From contig CANGZU010000006.1 in NCBI GenBank assembly GCA_947458785.1, forward strand, positions 1-40,310: a stretch of DNA of 40,310 bases, given 5' to 3'. Shown piece after piece: positions 11,300 through 20,174 of the stretch; the first letter of the stretch is position 1, and the number at the start of each line of letters is the position of its first letter. Under the pieces are notes generated by a model. It saw nothing but the letters and a program-made list of their open reading frames with translations, was not told where the DNA came from and searched no databases. Made by a program: the position numbers and the translations under genes. Origin of the DNA: Ignavibacteria bacterium. Lineage in GTDB: Bacteria; Bacteroidota; Ignavibacteria; Kapaibacteriales; Kapaibacteriaceae.

Positions 11300-12283
11300 T
11301 TACGCTTGCGTAGAGGCTACCGAGCCAACGTTCTTATGCTTAACGCGCTCTGTGTACCAGATAAGGAATGCCGAAGCAACGTAGATCGACGAATATGTAC
11401 CAACTACGATGCCGACGAACATTGTGAATGCAAAACCTTCCAGAACATCGCCACCGAGGAATACCATCACAAGAAGGGCGCCGAGTACCGACACGCCTGT
11501 GATGATCGTACGGCTGAGGGTTTCGTTCAGCGAGTGGTTGACGAGTTCAGCAAGTGGCATACCACGGAACTTCTCGCGATTCTCACGAATACGGTCGAAC
11601 ACAACCACTTTGTCGTTGATCGAATAACCAAGGATCGTAAGGTATGCCGCGATCGAGTTAATGGAGATCTCGAGGTTAAGAATGCCCAGCTTGTTGAACA
11701 GCACCGAGATGATGAAGGCCATCGTGACGTCGTGCGCCAGAGCAACAATGGCAGAGACACCGTAGGCCCATTCAAAGCGGAATGCGATGTAGAGAAGGAT
11801 GATCAGTGTTGCTGCGATCAGCGAGATGGCTGCGTCCTCTGCAAGCTCCGAGGAGATCTTTGCTCCAACGTTGTTTGCACCGAGCAGTGTTACTGCATCC
11901 TTGCCGTCGTTGGCTGCAAACTTCGCGTTGAGCTCGTCGATCATATCTGCAGAGACCTTCGATGCATTGTCCTGTGTTTCGTTGATACGAATCAGGAAGT
12001 CGCCGGGAGCACCGTAACTCTTGATTTCAGGGTTACCAAACTTGCTCGAGCTTAGTGCTTGACGCACCTCTTCTGCCTGGAGGTTCTTGTTTGTGAACGA
12101 CACCTTTGTTTCCGTACCACCCGTGAAGTCGATACCAAACTCCATGAGCTTCGGCATGCCGAGTCCTGGAATCTGAGGGATCAAAATCACAATCAAGCCA
12201 ATGATGCTTGCAAGTACTGAGGCGCGGAGAAACGAGCTGCGTTTCGTTACGAAATCGATATTGGTCTTCTTAATCAAATCCAT
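11300..12283 (-). CDS. secF: Protein translocase subunit SecF
   Basis: GIDFTGGTETKVSF, ALAHDVTMAF, SINDKVVVFDRIRENRE motifs; likely start MDLIKKTNIDF at 12283 (track ORF extends to 12307). Confidence 0.96.
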   Translation of the reverse strand: MDLIKKTNIDFVTKRSSFLRASVLASIIGLIVILIPQIPGLGMPKLMEFGIDFTGGTETKVSFTNKNLQAEEVRQALSSSKFGNPEIKSYGAPGDFLIRINETQDNASKVSADMIDELNAKFAANDGKDAVTLLGANNVGAKISSELAEDAAISLIAATLIILLYIAFRFEWAYGVSAIVALAHDVTMAFIISVLFNKLGILNLEISINSIAAYLTILGYSINDKVVVFDRIRENREKFRGMPLAELVNHSLNETLSRTIITGVSVLGALLVMVFLGGDVLEGFAFTMFVGIVVGTYSSIYVASAFLIWYTERVKHKNVGSVASTQA

Positions 12284-12284
12284 C

Positions 12285-14381
12285 TTACACCGTCCTCTTT
12301 TGTCCAATGTTGAGTGTTGTAGCTCCGCTCATGATGAGCAGCTGGAACATTGCGCGCGTAACAACCACAGCTGTGAACAGTGTGATGACGGCACCAACGA
12401 GCAGCGTGATAGCGAAGCCCTTGATCGGACCCGAACCCCAGATCATAAGCGGAATAGCGCCGATGATGTTCGTAAGGTTAGAGTCAAGGATGGCGCTCCA
12501 AGCGCGGTTAAAGCCTTGTTCAACCGCTGTCTTAAGCGTCTTACCGGCGTACATTTCTTCGCGCATACGCTCGAAGATGAGGATGTTGGCGTCAACAGCC
12601 ATTGCAGTAGAGAGGATAAGAGCAGCGATACCAGGAAGCGTGAGCGTACCACCGAAGGCTGCCAAACCTGCAACAACCAACAACGCGTTCATGACAAGAG
12701 CAACATCGGCAATTGCACCACCTACGGCGTAGTAGGCAAGCATGAAGACGATGATGAGCGCAAATGAAATCGCTGAGCTCGAAAGACCACGGCGAATAGA
12801 ATCTTCACCGAGTGATGGACCAACAACGCGTTCTTCGATGATCTTGACAGGAGCCTTAAGTGCGCCGGCCTTCAGGACAACGGCAAGACGATTCGCATCC
12901 TCTGGAGCAAAAGCACCAGAGATCTGTGAAGAACCGTTCGAGATCTTGTTTTGTACTGTTGGAGCCGACCATACACGGTCGTCAAGAACAATAGCAACAC
13001 GCTTGCCGATGTTGGCACCCGTGATCTTTGACCACTCTTCAGAGCCTTCGTCGTTCATCGTCATGCTTACAACAGGCTTGTTCGAGTTGTCGAAGCTTGG
13101 ATACGCATCTTGGATCACATCGCCGCCTAGATCTGCTTCGCGTGAAACGCCATAGACTTCGTAGTAATCTGGCTTGACGCCCTTCTTCGTGATGTTGCCA
13201 GTGGCTGAAAGAAGAATGTCGAGGTTACCTGGAATCGAAGCACGCACGCGCGCATCGTTGAGGATCGAGGTAAACTCATCAACCTTTTCTGCTGGAATGC
13301 GGAAGCTGAAGATGCCGTTCTTTGGAAGATCCTCAGGCTTGATGTTGTTGAGCTTCAGACCAACGAGGTCAAAGCTCTGAGGCTGAGACTCTTCGTTAGC
13401 GGCAACACTACCAAAGACCATGTATGTGAATGGGAAGTCTGCCTTGATACGGCGAACCTTCTCATCGTCGCTTAGCCCCTTATATGGGTCTTGTGGACCC
13501 TTTTTGCCTGTATCTGCGGCCACCTTAGCAGTGTCTGTCTTGGCTGTATCTGCCTTGGCAGTCTTCGCTGTTGAGTCTACAGCTGTTGTATCAGCAACCG
13601 AGTCGGCAGGAGCTGCGGCGATACCAAGGCGAAGATTCTTCACAGCCTGATCGATGCCATACATGGCCTTGATCATGGAGCCATCCATCATCACGCGCTT
13701 GAACTCAAGGCGAGCTGTCTGCGAGAGAAGCTTACGCATCTGAAGCGTGTCCTGCTCGTCTGGCATTTCAATCACCAGGCGACGTGTTCCCTGCTTCTGG
13801 ATGTTGACTTCCGAAACATTGAACTTATTGATACGCTGAGAGAGAACAATCTGCGCCTGCTCAACGGCTTCGTCGGCGTCACGGCGAAGTTTGTTCTGAA
13901 CAGCTTCTTCCGTGAGCGGGTTCGCTGGGAAGTAGTTGATCAGACTCTTGCCCTTAGCACGGAAGTTCTCGAGGAACACCGTGAGAACGTCGAGGTCGGT
14001 GTTGTCGGTTGTCTGACGTGTCTTTTCGATGATGGCCTTGAAATCATCATCAATGGCTTGCGGGTCTGCCGATGACTCGATCAGCTTCAGAACATCGACT
14101 TCGAGCGTGAGGTAGGTACCACCACGCAGGTCGAGTCCGAGCTTGAGGCGTCCTGCACGAGCACTTGCCATTGCTTCGGCGTTGGCGCTGTCCCACTTTG
14201 CCAGAGCGATGCGCCCAGCAAGTGTTGTATCAGCGGCGAGTTCGCCACGCTCTGAGGTGAGCAAAGAATAGTTGATCGTCGGCCATAGCAGAATTGCGGC
14301 CGCAACGATCGGGGCTAGAATGAGCAACCATTTGCTCAAGGATTTCGAACGCAAGAGTCCTCCAAGACATTCTATCGGCAA
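12285..14381 (-). CDS. secD: Protein translocase subunit SecD, with a low-complexity insert
   Basis: 698 aa; LKLGLDLRGGTYLTLEV, AMAVDANILIFERMREEMYAGKTLKTAVEQGFNRAWSAI; Ala/Asp/Thr/Lys-rich insert PADSVADTTAVDSTAKTAKADTAKTDTAKVAADTGKKG. Confidence 0.96.
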   Translation of the reverse strand: MPIECLGGLLRSKSLSKWLLILAPIVAAAILLWPTINYSLLTSERGELAADTTLAGRIALAKWDSANAEAMASARAGRLKLGLDLRGGTYLTLEVDVLKLIESSADPQAIDDDFKAIIEKTRQTTDNTDLDVLTVFLENFRAKGKSLINYFPANPLTEEAVQNKLRRDADEAVEQAQIVLSQRINKFNVSEVNIQKQGTRRLVIEMPDEQDTLQMRKLLSQTARLEFKRVMMDGSMIKAMYGIDQAVKNLRLGIAAAPADSVADTTAVDSTAKTAKADTAKTDTAKVAADTGKKGPQDPYKGLSDDEKVRRIKADFPFTYMVFGSVAANEESQPQSFDLVGLKLNNIKPEDLPKNGIFSFRIPAEKVDEFTSILNDARVRASIPGNLDILLSATGNITKKGVKPDYYEVYGVSREADLGGDVIQDAYPSFDNSNKPVVSMTMNDEGSEEWSKITGANIGKRVAIVLDDRVWSAPTVQNKISNGSSQISGAFAPEDANRLAVVLKAGALKAPVKIIEERVVGPSLGEDSIRRGLSSSAISFALIIVFMLAYYAVGGAIADVALVMNALLVVAGLAAFGGTLTLPGIAALILSTAMAVDANILIFERMREEMYAGKTLKTAVEQGFNRAWSAILDSNLTNIIGAIPLMIWGSGPIKGFAITLLVGAVITLFTAVVVTRAMFQLLIMSGATTLNIGQKRTV

Positions 14382-14436
14382 AGTCGTTCCACCACCGCTC
14401 GTTGGGGGGTGGAAGAACGGCGAATATACGTAATGC

Positions 14437-14444
14437 TAACTTTG
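14437..14444 (+). promoter_or_regulatory. Bacteroidota-type -7 box (TAACTTTG, consensus TAnnTTTG) upstream of trmB
   Basis: TAACTTTG at 14437-14444, 8 bp before the proposed ATG at 14453. Confidence 0.5.
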
Positions 14445-14452
14445 TAGACTCT

Positions 14453-15151
14453 ATGGATAGAAGAACTGCCGAAACTCCGGAAATCGACTGGTCGAAATAC
14501 CCGATCCCACGGGTGCGACACCACGTAAATTCTCAGGCCTATTTACCGGCCCACCAGCATCGCTTTGTTCACCATCAGTATCCGCCCCTTCGAGAGCAGC
14601 CGGAATGGGGCTCCTGGTTTGCAAATGGCCTGCCTGGACGTGTGTTGGATCTTGGTTGCGGACGGGGCGCATTTTTGATTCGACATGCGCTAACCCATCC
14701 TGAAATCAACGTCTTAGGCATCGAGGTGCGGGAGTCGTTGGCCGAGTACATCAACGGCGTAATTGCCGGCGAGAAGATCCCCAATGCGCATGCAGAGTGG
14801 TACACGCTGGCCAACGGTCTCGGCTGGCTTGAACCAGCATCGATAGACTATGCGGTCTACCTCTTTCCTGATCCATGGCCCAAAAAACGGCATCACAAGC
14901 GTCGGGCCTTCGGACATCAGTTTCTGGAGATGGTGCACCGGCTGCTAGTGCCGGGAGGCAAACTCTACCTTGCAACAGACCGGGAAGATGTAGATGCCTA
15001 TCAGCGCGAGATATTGTCAGAATCTCCATTGTTTGCTGTCGGCCCCCTGCTCAACGACTCCACGTGGCCGTTTGGATTTACGACCGACCAACAAATGTTC
15101 TGCGATGCTAAGGGAATCCCATACGTTCGATATGCCGCGGAGAAGCTCTAA
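14453..15151 (+). CDS. trmB: tRNA (guanine-N7-)-methyltransferase
   Basis: RVLDLGCGRGAFLIRHALTHPEINVLGIEVRE and YLFPDPWPKKRHHKRRAF; likely start MDRRTAETPEIDW (track ORF starts 14402). Confidence 0.94.
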   Translation: MDRRTAETPEIDWSKYPIPRVRHHVNSQAYLPAHQHRFVHHQYPPLREQPEWGSWFANGLPGRVLDLGCGRGAFLIRHALTHPEINVLGIEVRESLAEYINGVIAGEKIPNAHAEWYTLANGLGWLEPASIDYAVYLFPDPWPKKRHHKRRAFGHQFLEMVHRLLVPGGKLYLATDREDVDAYQREILSESPLFAVGPLLNDSTWPFGFTTDQQMFCDAKGIPYVRYAAEKL

Positions 15152-15721
15152 GTGCTTTTGCCAGAAGTAGTTGTCATGGGCTATCGCCAAGGGTTCTTTC
15201 CCATGGGAGACCCCGACACCGGCCAAGTGTACTGGCACCGCCCCGATCCTCGAGCCATCATTCCGCTCGACGCTGTACGAATTTCGCGTTCATTACGTCA
15301 GACACTACGGAAAAACCTCTACGAAACCACAATTAATGCGAGTTTTGATACGGTGATTCTTCGGTGTTCTGAGCGGCCCGACACATGGATCACCGACGAC
15401 ATCATCAGCACCTACTCGGAGCTTCACTCCATGGGATATGCTCATAGCATCGAGACATGGCACAATGGCAAAATCGTAGGGGGCTTGTATGGTGTGGCGA
15501 TCAACGGAGCGTTCTTCGGAGAGTCAATGTTCTCACACAGTTCAGACGCGTCAAAGACGGCATTCGTTCGGTTAATACACCATCTGCACAAACGGGGCTT
15601 TACGCTTCTGGACACACAGTACATCAATCAGTTTACCGCTACGCTTGGCGCGATCGAGATTCCTGACACACTCTATCAACAACACCTGCACATTGCGCTC
15701 GAATCCACCACATCGTTCTAA
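15152..15721 (+). CDS. aat: Leucyl/phenylalanyl-tRNA--protein transferase
   Basis: VMGYRQGFFPMGDPDTGQVYWHRPDPRAIIPLD, ETWHNGKIVGGLYGVAINGAFFGESMFSHSSDASKTAFVRL, LLDTQYINQFTATLGAIEI; GTG start immediately after trmB stop. Confidence 0.95.
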   Translation: MLLPEVVVMGYRQGFFPMGDPDTGQVYWHRPDPRAIIPLDAVRISRSLRQTLRKNLYETTINASFDTVILRCSERPDTWITDDIISTYSELHSMGYAHSIETWHNGKIVGGLYGVAINGAFFGESMFSHSSDASKTAFVRLIHHLHKRGFTLLDTQYINQFTATLGAIEIPDTLYQQHLHIALESTTSF

Positions 15722-17354
15722 TGTTCTTGGCATACTCGTTGTTGCGTCGCTGACGCTACTACAGGGATGCATAGCAGGCTATTACAAACGTCATGCCGAG
15801 CCTGCGCCGCCTCCCCCCCCGCCACCGACTTGCTCTGCGGTACTGATCACGGACCCTTCATCTGTCCGGGGTTTTGACACGTCAAAGCCATCTTCACCAA
15901 ACGTTCTGTACTATGTATTCCAGCGTGTGCAGGGGGCTTCGACACCACTCGAAGAATTCGGATTGTTAGCTGTCGATGAGAACGATGAGCACTGCATGCT
16001 CATTCGCGGCACAGACATGAGGCGCGCGCAGTATGCTACCGCCACAAAGACAGGTCCTTCCTCCGTGAACTCCGCCCCATGGGATGGCCATGCTGCTCAG
16101 GCACTGGTATCGACAGTGATCGAACAAGGAGGAATACTGGATGGTGCGATAGCATCCTGCAGTATTGCTGCAGACAAGATTATGATCGACTCGACGATGC
16201 TGTCAATCAACGATCCTAATGCCTGGGACGGACATCCAACGCTGTCACCATCGAAGCGCTGGATTGTCTTTACTTCTAACCGCACAGGGTCGAACAACAG
16301 CACAGACCTCTGGTATTGCCGTCGCTATACCGACGGTAGTTTGGGTCCTGCTCGCCCCCTATACGGCGCGAACACCTATTGCGACGAAATCGCACCGTCG
16401 TTCTCGCCGAAGGGTCCGCTGACGCTGTTGTTCAGTTCCAGCGGACACACAACCTTTGGTGGATATGATGCATTTACGGTCAACATTACTGAAGATGCCG
16501 ACACACTTGTAGCCGCCAATGTTGCTAATCTCGGAGAACCGATCAATTCGGTCTACGACGAAATCTTTCCAACCATCTCACCAAACGGAACAGACATATA
16601 CATAGCTTCCAATCGGAGAGATGGGCGTAGCGTTGATCGAAGAGACTTTGATGTGTTTGCTGCGTTTCTACAGATGTCAGGCAACCAACCATTGACACGG
16701 CTCACAGGCCGTGTTGTAAACTCACAAACACAGGAACCTGTTGTAAATGCAGAGGTGGTTGCACGAGAGGCCGTATCCCGCCAGATATACTCCACGGTCC
16801 GTACCGATACATCAGGAGCATATACACTGAGCGTGCCGGTAAGCACGCCTGTCCAGGTTACAGCGCAATCCGATACGTTGTTCTATGATTCCTACACGGT
16901 TGTTGTTCCGGCCACTTCGGCAAATGATGTTGTTGTGCGAACAGAGCCCATAGCGCTCTCGAGATCGTTCGTTCTGCGTATCAACTTCCCTACGTCAGAG
17001 TTCAGCAATCCGTATGGGAAGACCTTGGATTCAAACGGAGTTGATACAGACCGCCCATGGCAGACAGAACTCGACGAACTTGCCGAAAGCGTTGCGTCTG
17101 CCACAACGAAGGTGACGAAGATTACCCTGGTGGGCCACACAGACGACGTGGACACCGACGAGTCAAACCAGATCCTTGGAAAGCAACGGGTTGACTTTGT
17201 AATTGATAAACTTGTTGAGCGTGGGGTTCCACGCAACATTCTTGAAGGCAGAAGCGAAGGTGAGCAACAACTCTTGGAGCGTCGCAAAGGAGAGCCCCTT
17301 GACACATGGCGCAAGCGCTGCCGTCGCGTCGAACTGATGAAGGTCAACTCATGA
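15645..17354 (+). CDS. Lipoprotein with PD40-type beta-propeller, CarboxypepD_reg-like domain and C-terminal OmpA-like domain (PorE-like layout; start uncertain)
   Basis: Lipobox LTLLQGC; poly-Pro stretch; PTLSPSKRWIVFTSNRTG / APSFSPKGPLTLLFSSSG / FPTISPNGTDIYIASNRRDG repeats; LTGRVVNSQTQEPVVNAEVVAREA...RTDTSGAYTLSVP; ITLVGHTDDVDTDESNQILGKQRVDFVIDKLVERGVPRNIL. True start may be near the TTG at ~15695; it overlaps the 3' end of aat. Confidence 0.85.
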   Translation: MARSRFLTHSINNTCTLRSNPPHRSNVLGILVVASLTLLQGCIAGYYKRHAEPAPPPPPPPTCSAVLITDPSSVRGFDTSKPSSPNVLYYVFQRVQGASTPLEEFGLLAVDENDEHCMLIRGTDMRRAQYATATKTGPSSVNSAPWDGHAAQALVSTVIEQGGILDGAIASCSIAADKIMIDSTMLSINDPNAWDGHPTLSPSKRWIVFTSNRTGSNNSTDLWYCRRYTDGSLGPARPLYGANTYCDEIAPSFSPKGPLTLLFSSSGHTTFGGYDAFTVNITEDADTLVAANVANLGEPINSVYDEIFPTISPNGTDIYIASNRRDGRSVDRRDFDVFAAFLQMSGNQPLTRLTGRVVNSQTQEPVVNAEVVAREAVSRQIYSTVRTDTSGAYTLSVPVSTPVQVTAQSDTLFYDSYTVVVPATSANDVVVRTEPIALSRSFVLRINFPTSEFSNPYGKTLDSNGVDTDRPWQTELDELAESVASATTKVTKITLVGHTDDVDTDESNQILGKQRVDFVIDKLVERGVPRNILEGRSEGEQQLLERRKGEPLDTWRKRCRRVELMKVNS

Positions 17355-19522
17355 AACTCCTTGACGTCTTCACACCTAACAGGGTTGCGACATGGTCTAT
17401 CGGCGCGTTCGTTGGACTCACACTACTCATCATTGGCCTTGTGGTGTACTCGCTCAGCAGCGGACTTCCAACACTTGAGCAACTTGAAAACCCGCCTCAG
17501 GAACTTGCCACACGCGTTTATAGCGCAGACGGCACCATGCTTGAACTCTACGCAACAACTCGTAGGACAAATCTTGCATTTGACTCTATTCCTCGGGGCT
17601 TCATCAGTGCCTTGGTAGCAACGGAAGACCGCGCCTTCTATGACCATTGGGGAGTGCACATGATGCGCATCGCCAAGGCCGCCGTTAAAAATGTCTTTGC
17701 GCTCCGAGCAAAGGAAGGGGCTTCCACGATTACACAGCAGCTTGCTCGTAATCTTTACTTCTCGCAGGAGCAGACAATATGGCGCAAGATTCGTGAGGCA
17801 TGGACGGCCCTGCAAATCGAACGTGCCTATACAAAGAATGAGATCCTGGAAATGTACACCAATACGGTGTACTACGGACGAGGTGCATACGGACTTCGCG
17901 TTGCAGCGCTGACGTACTTTAACAAAGAGCCGATGAAACTAAGCACTGCCGAGTGCGCATACCTTGTTGGCCTGTTTAAAGCTCCTGAGCGCTACGGCTC
18001 CGACGACTCCCTAGGCGTTGTTCGCCGCAATCTCATTCTTGGAATGATGCGGGATGGGGAGTTTCTCACCGAAGACGAATTCGCTATGGCTGTAGCAGAA
18101 CCGCTACGCAAAGCGCCACCAAGCAGAACATATCGAGGAATTGCCCCTCATTTTGTTGAGATGGTCAGACAGACGCTCACGAACGACCCTGCGTGGAAAG
18201 AACGCCTGTCCGGACATGATTTGTATCGTGACGGCCTTGTGATCTATACAACGCTTGATGCGCGCGTGCAGCGGTACGCAAATGAAGCGCTCGACGAACA
18301 CCTTCGAGAGTATCAGCGCACGTTCGATAATGCCTTCTCATGGAAGTCGCGACAGGATCTGCTGGAAGAATTGCTCGGCCGCGCAATCAAACGACACCCA
18401 GATTATCTGACGACGCCAGAGCGAGACCGCGAGTCAATCAAGCGAAGACTTATGGCCAACCGCACGTTCGTCGACAGTGTCAAACGCATGGCAACTATCA
18501 TTCAGTCTGGACTCGTAGTAACTGAACCAGCAACCGGCAACATCGTTGCGATGGTTGGTTCCTCACCGCTAAATATGCAGCTACAGCAGGCAGCCAGATA
18601 CTCGCTGAACCACGCTACGCAGATCAAACGTCAGCCGGGCTCATCATTCAAACCGTTTGTCTACGCCAGTGCTTTTGAATCATCTGAGTCCGTTACGCCT
18701 GAGACCACTGTAGAAAGTGGTCCGTTTAGCTATGCACTTGACGACGGTACCGTCTGGGCACCGCAAGGCTCACGTGAAGGCGGCGGCTCCATTCCGCTGC
18801 GCACCGCACTGAAGTTCTCGCTGAACTCCGTAGCAGCTCGACTTGTCACAGAAACCGGGTACACGAACCCACAGCAGGTTGTTGAACTATGTCGCAAACT
18901 CGGTATCTCTTCGCCCTTGTCAGCAGTGCCGTCAATTGCACTTGGAACCGGCGAAGTATCGCCCCTTGAGATCACCTCGGCATATGCTGCATTCGCGAAC
19001 CAGGGTGTCCACACCACGTCCGGTTTTATTACGCGTATCGAAGACCGCATGGGCAACGTGCTCTACGAGGCCAAGCCGTATGAGCGCATCGCAAACGAGG
19101 CCTGCTCTCAGCGCACAGCCGAGTATATGATCTCCATCATGCGTGGAGTGGTCGATGGTGGAACGGCCTCAAGCATCCGCAAGTTCTATCGCTACGACGC
19201 AGCAGGCAAGACAGGCACCACAAATGACTTTGCCGACGCATGGTTTGTTGGTATCACACCACAGCTCGCGTGCGGCGTCTGGGTTGGATTCGACGATATG
19301 AGGATCCGTTTCACTGGTGACTATGGACAAGGCGGCCGTGCGGCTGCACCTATCTGGGGTAGACTGATGCAAAAGGTCTATAACGATCCAACGGTTCGCT
19401 GGCGCAAACGGACGTTCACTGTACTGCGCGACTCAACAGAGGTAGCAACATCCACTGACATCAGCAACCCTGTCCAAGAAGTAGCCCCGTTCCGTCAACC
19501 AGACACCACAAAGCAACGATGA
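17351..19522 (+). CDS. Class A penicillin-binding protein (PBP1A family, transglycosylase/transpeptidase)
   Basis: ATEDRAFYDHWGVHMMRIAKAAVKNV...GASTITQQLARNLYFSQE; QPGSSFKPFVYASAFE; AAGKTGTTNDFADAWFVG. Likely start MKLLDVFTPNRV at 17351. Confidence 0.96.
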   Translation: MKLLDVFTPNRVATWSIGAFVGLTLLIIGLVVYSLSSGLPTLEQLENPPQELATRVYSADGTMLELYATTRRTNLAFDSIPRGFISALVATEDRAFYDHWGVHMMRIAKAAVKNVFALRAKEGASTITQQLARNLYFSQEQTIWRKIREAWTALQIERAYTKNEILEMYTNTVYYGRGAYGLRVAALTYFNKEPMKLSTAECAYLVGLFKAPERYGSDDSLGVVRRNLILGMMRDGEFLTEDEFAMAVAEPLRKAPPSRTYRGIAPHFVEMVRQTLTNDPAWKERLSGHDLYRDGLVIYTTLDARVQRYANEALDEHLREYQRTFDNAFSWKSRQDLLEELLGRAIKRHPDYLTTPERDRESIKRRLMANRTFVDSVKRMATIIQSGLVVTEPATGNIVAMVGSSPLNMQLQQAARYSLNHATQIKRQPGSSFKPFVYASAFESSESVTPETTVESGPFSYALDDGTVWAPQGSREGGGSIPLRTALKFSLNSVAARLVTETGYTNPQQVVELCRKLGISSPLSAVPSIALGTGEVSPLEITSAYAAFANQGVHTTSGFITRIEDRMGNVLYEAKPYERIANEACSQRTAEYMISIMRGVVDGGTASSIRKFYRYDAAGKTGTTNDFADAWFVGITPQLACGVWVGFDDMRIRFTGDYGQGGRAAAPIWGRLMQKVYNDPTVRWRKRTFTVLRDSTEVATSTDISNPVQEVAPFRQPDTTKQR

Positions 19523-20172
19523 ATCCTACCTGGCAATTTTCCGACGGCACAACGCTACCAGTTGGCACGATGTACTGCATTGGCCGCAATTATGCAGCGC
19601 ATGCTCGCGAGATGGGTGCCGAAGTCGTTCCCGATCCAATCGTGTTTATCAAGCCCCCGGCAGCCTATCGGGCCAACAACAGTCAGATTCAGTTGCCGTC
19701 CTTTTCCTCTGATGTTCATCACGAGGTAGAACTTGTCATCGTTATCGGCGGCAGCACAGAACGCTGCGACCCAAGTGATGCATGGAACTACATCGCTGGT
19801 CTTACCGTGGGCATAGATTTTACTGCTCGTGATATTCAGACAGCGGCAAAGAAGAATGGTCACCCGTGGGCAGTGGCAAAGTCATGGGCCGGCTCTGCGC
19901 CATGCGGCCCTGTAATACCTGCCCGTGAATGTGGCAGGGGGCCTTGGAATCTCTCGCTGAGTGTCGACGGTGCAATGCGTCAGCAGGGCTCGACTGCAGA
20001 CATGGAACGCAGCGTCGAAGAACTTGTATCCTACCTTGCATCGGTCTTTACGCTGCAACCCGGAGACTGCATCTTCACTGGTACACCAGAAGGAGTAGGC
20101 CCCGTGATGTCAGGTCAGCGCGTTGTTGCGCACCTCGTCTCTCTCGTTACGCTCACCATCGACATTGCATAA
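19519..20172 (+). CDS. Fumarylacetoacetate hydrolase (FAH) family protein
   Basis: MYCIGRNYAAHAREMGAEVVPDPIVFIKPPAAY, HHEVELVIVIGG, GLTVGIDFTARDIQ, GDCIFTGTPEGVGPV. Confidence 0.92.
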   Translation: MNPTWQFSDGTTLPVGTMYCIGRNYAAHAREMGAEVVPDPIVFIKPPAAYRANNSQIQLPSFSSDVHHEVELVIVIGGSTERCDPSDAWNYIAGLTVGIDFTARDIQTAAKKNGHPWAVAKSWAGSAPCGPVIPARECGRGPWNLSLSVDGAMRQQGSTADMERSVEELVSYLASVFTLQPGDCIFTGTPEGVGPVMSGQRVVAHLVSLVTLTIDIA

Positions 20173-20174
20173 GT

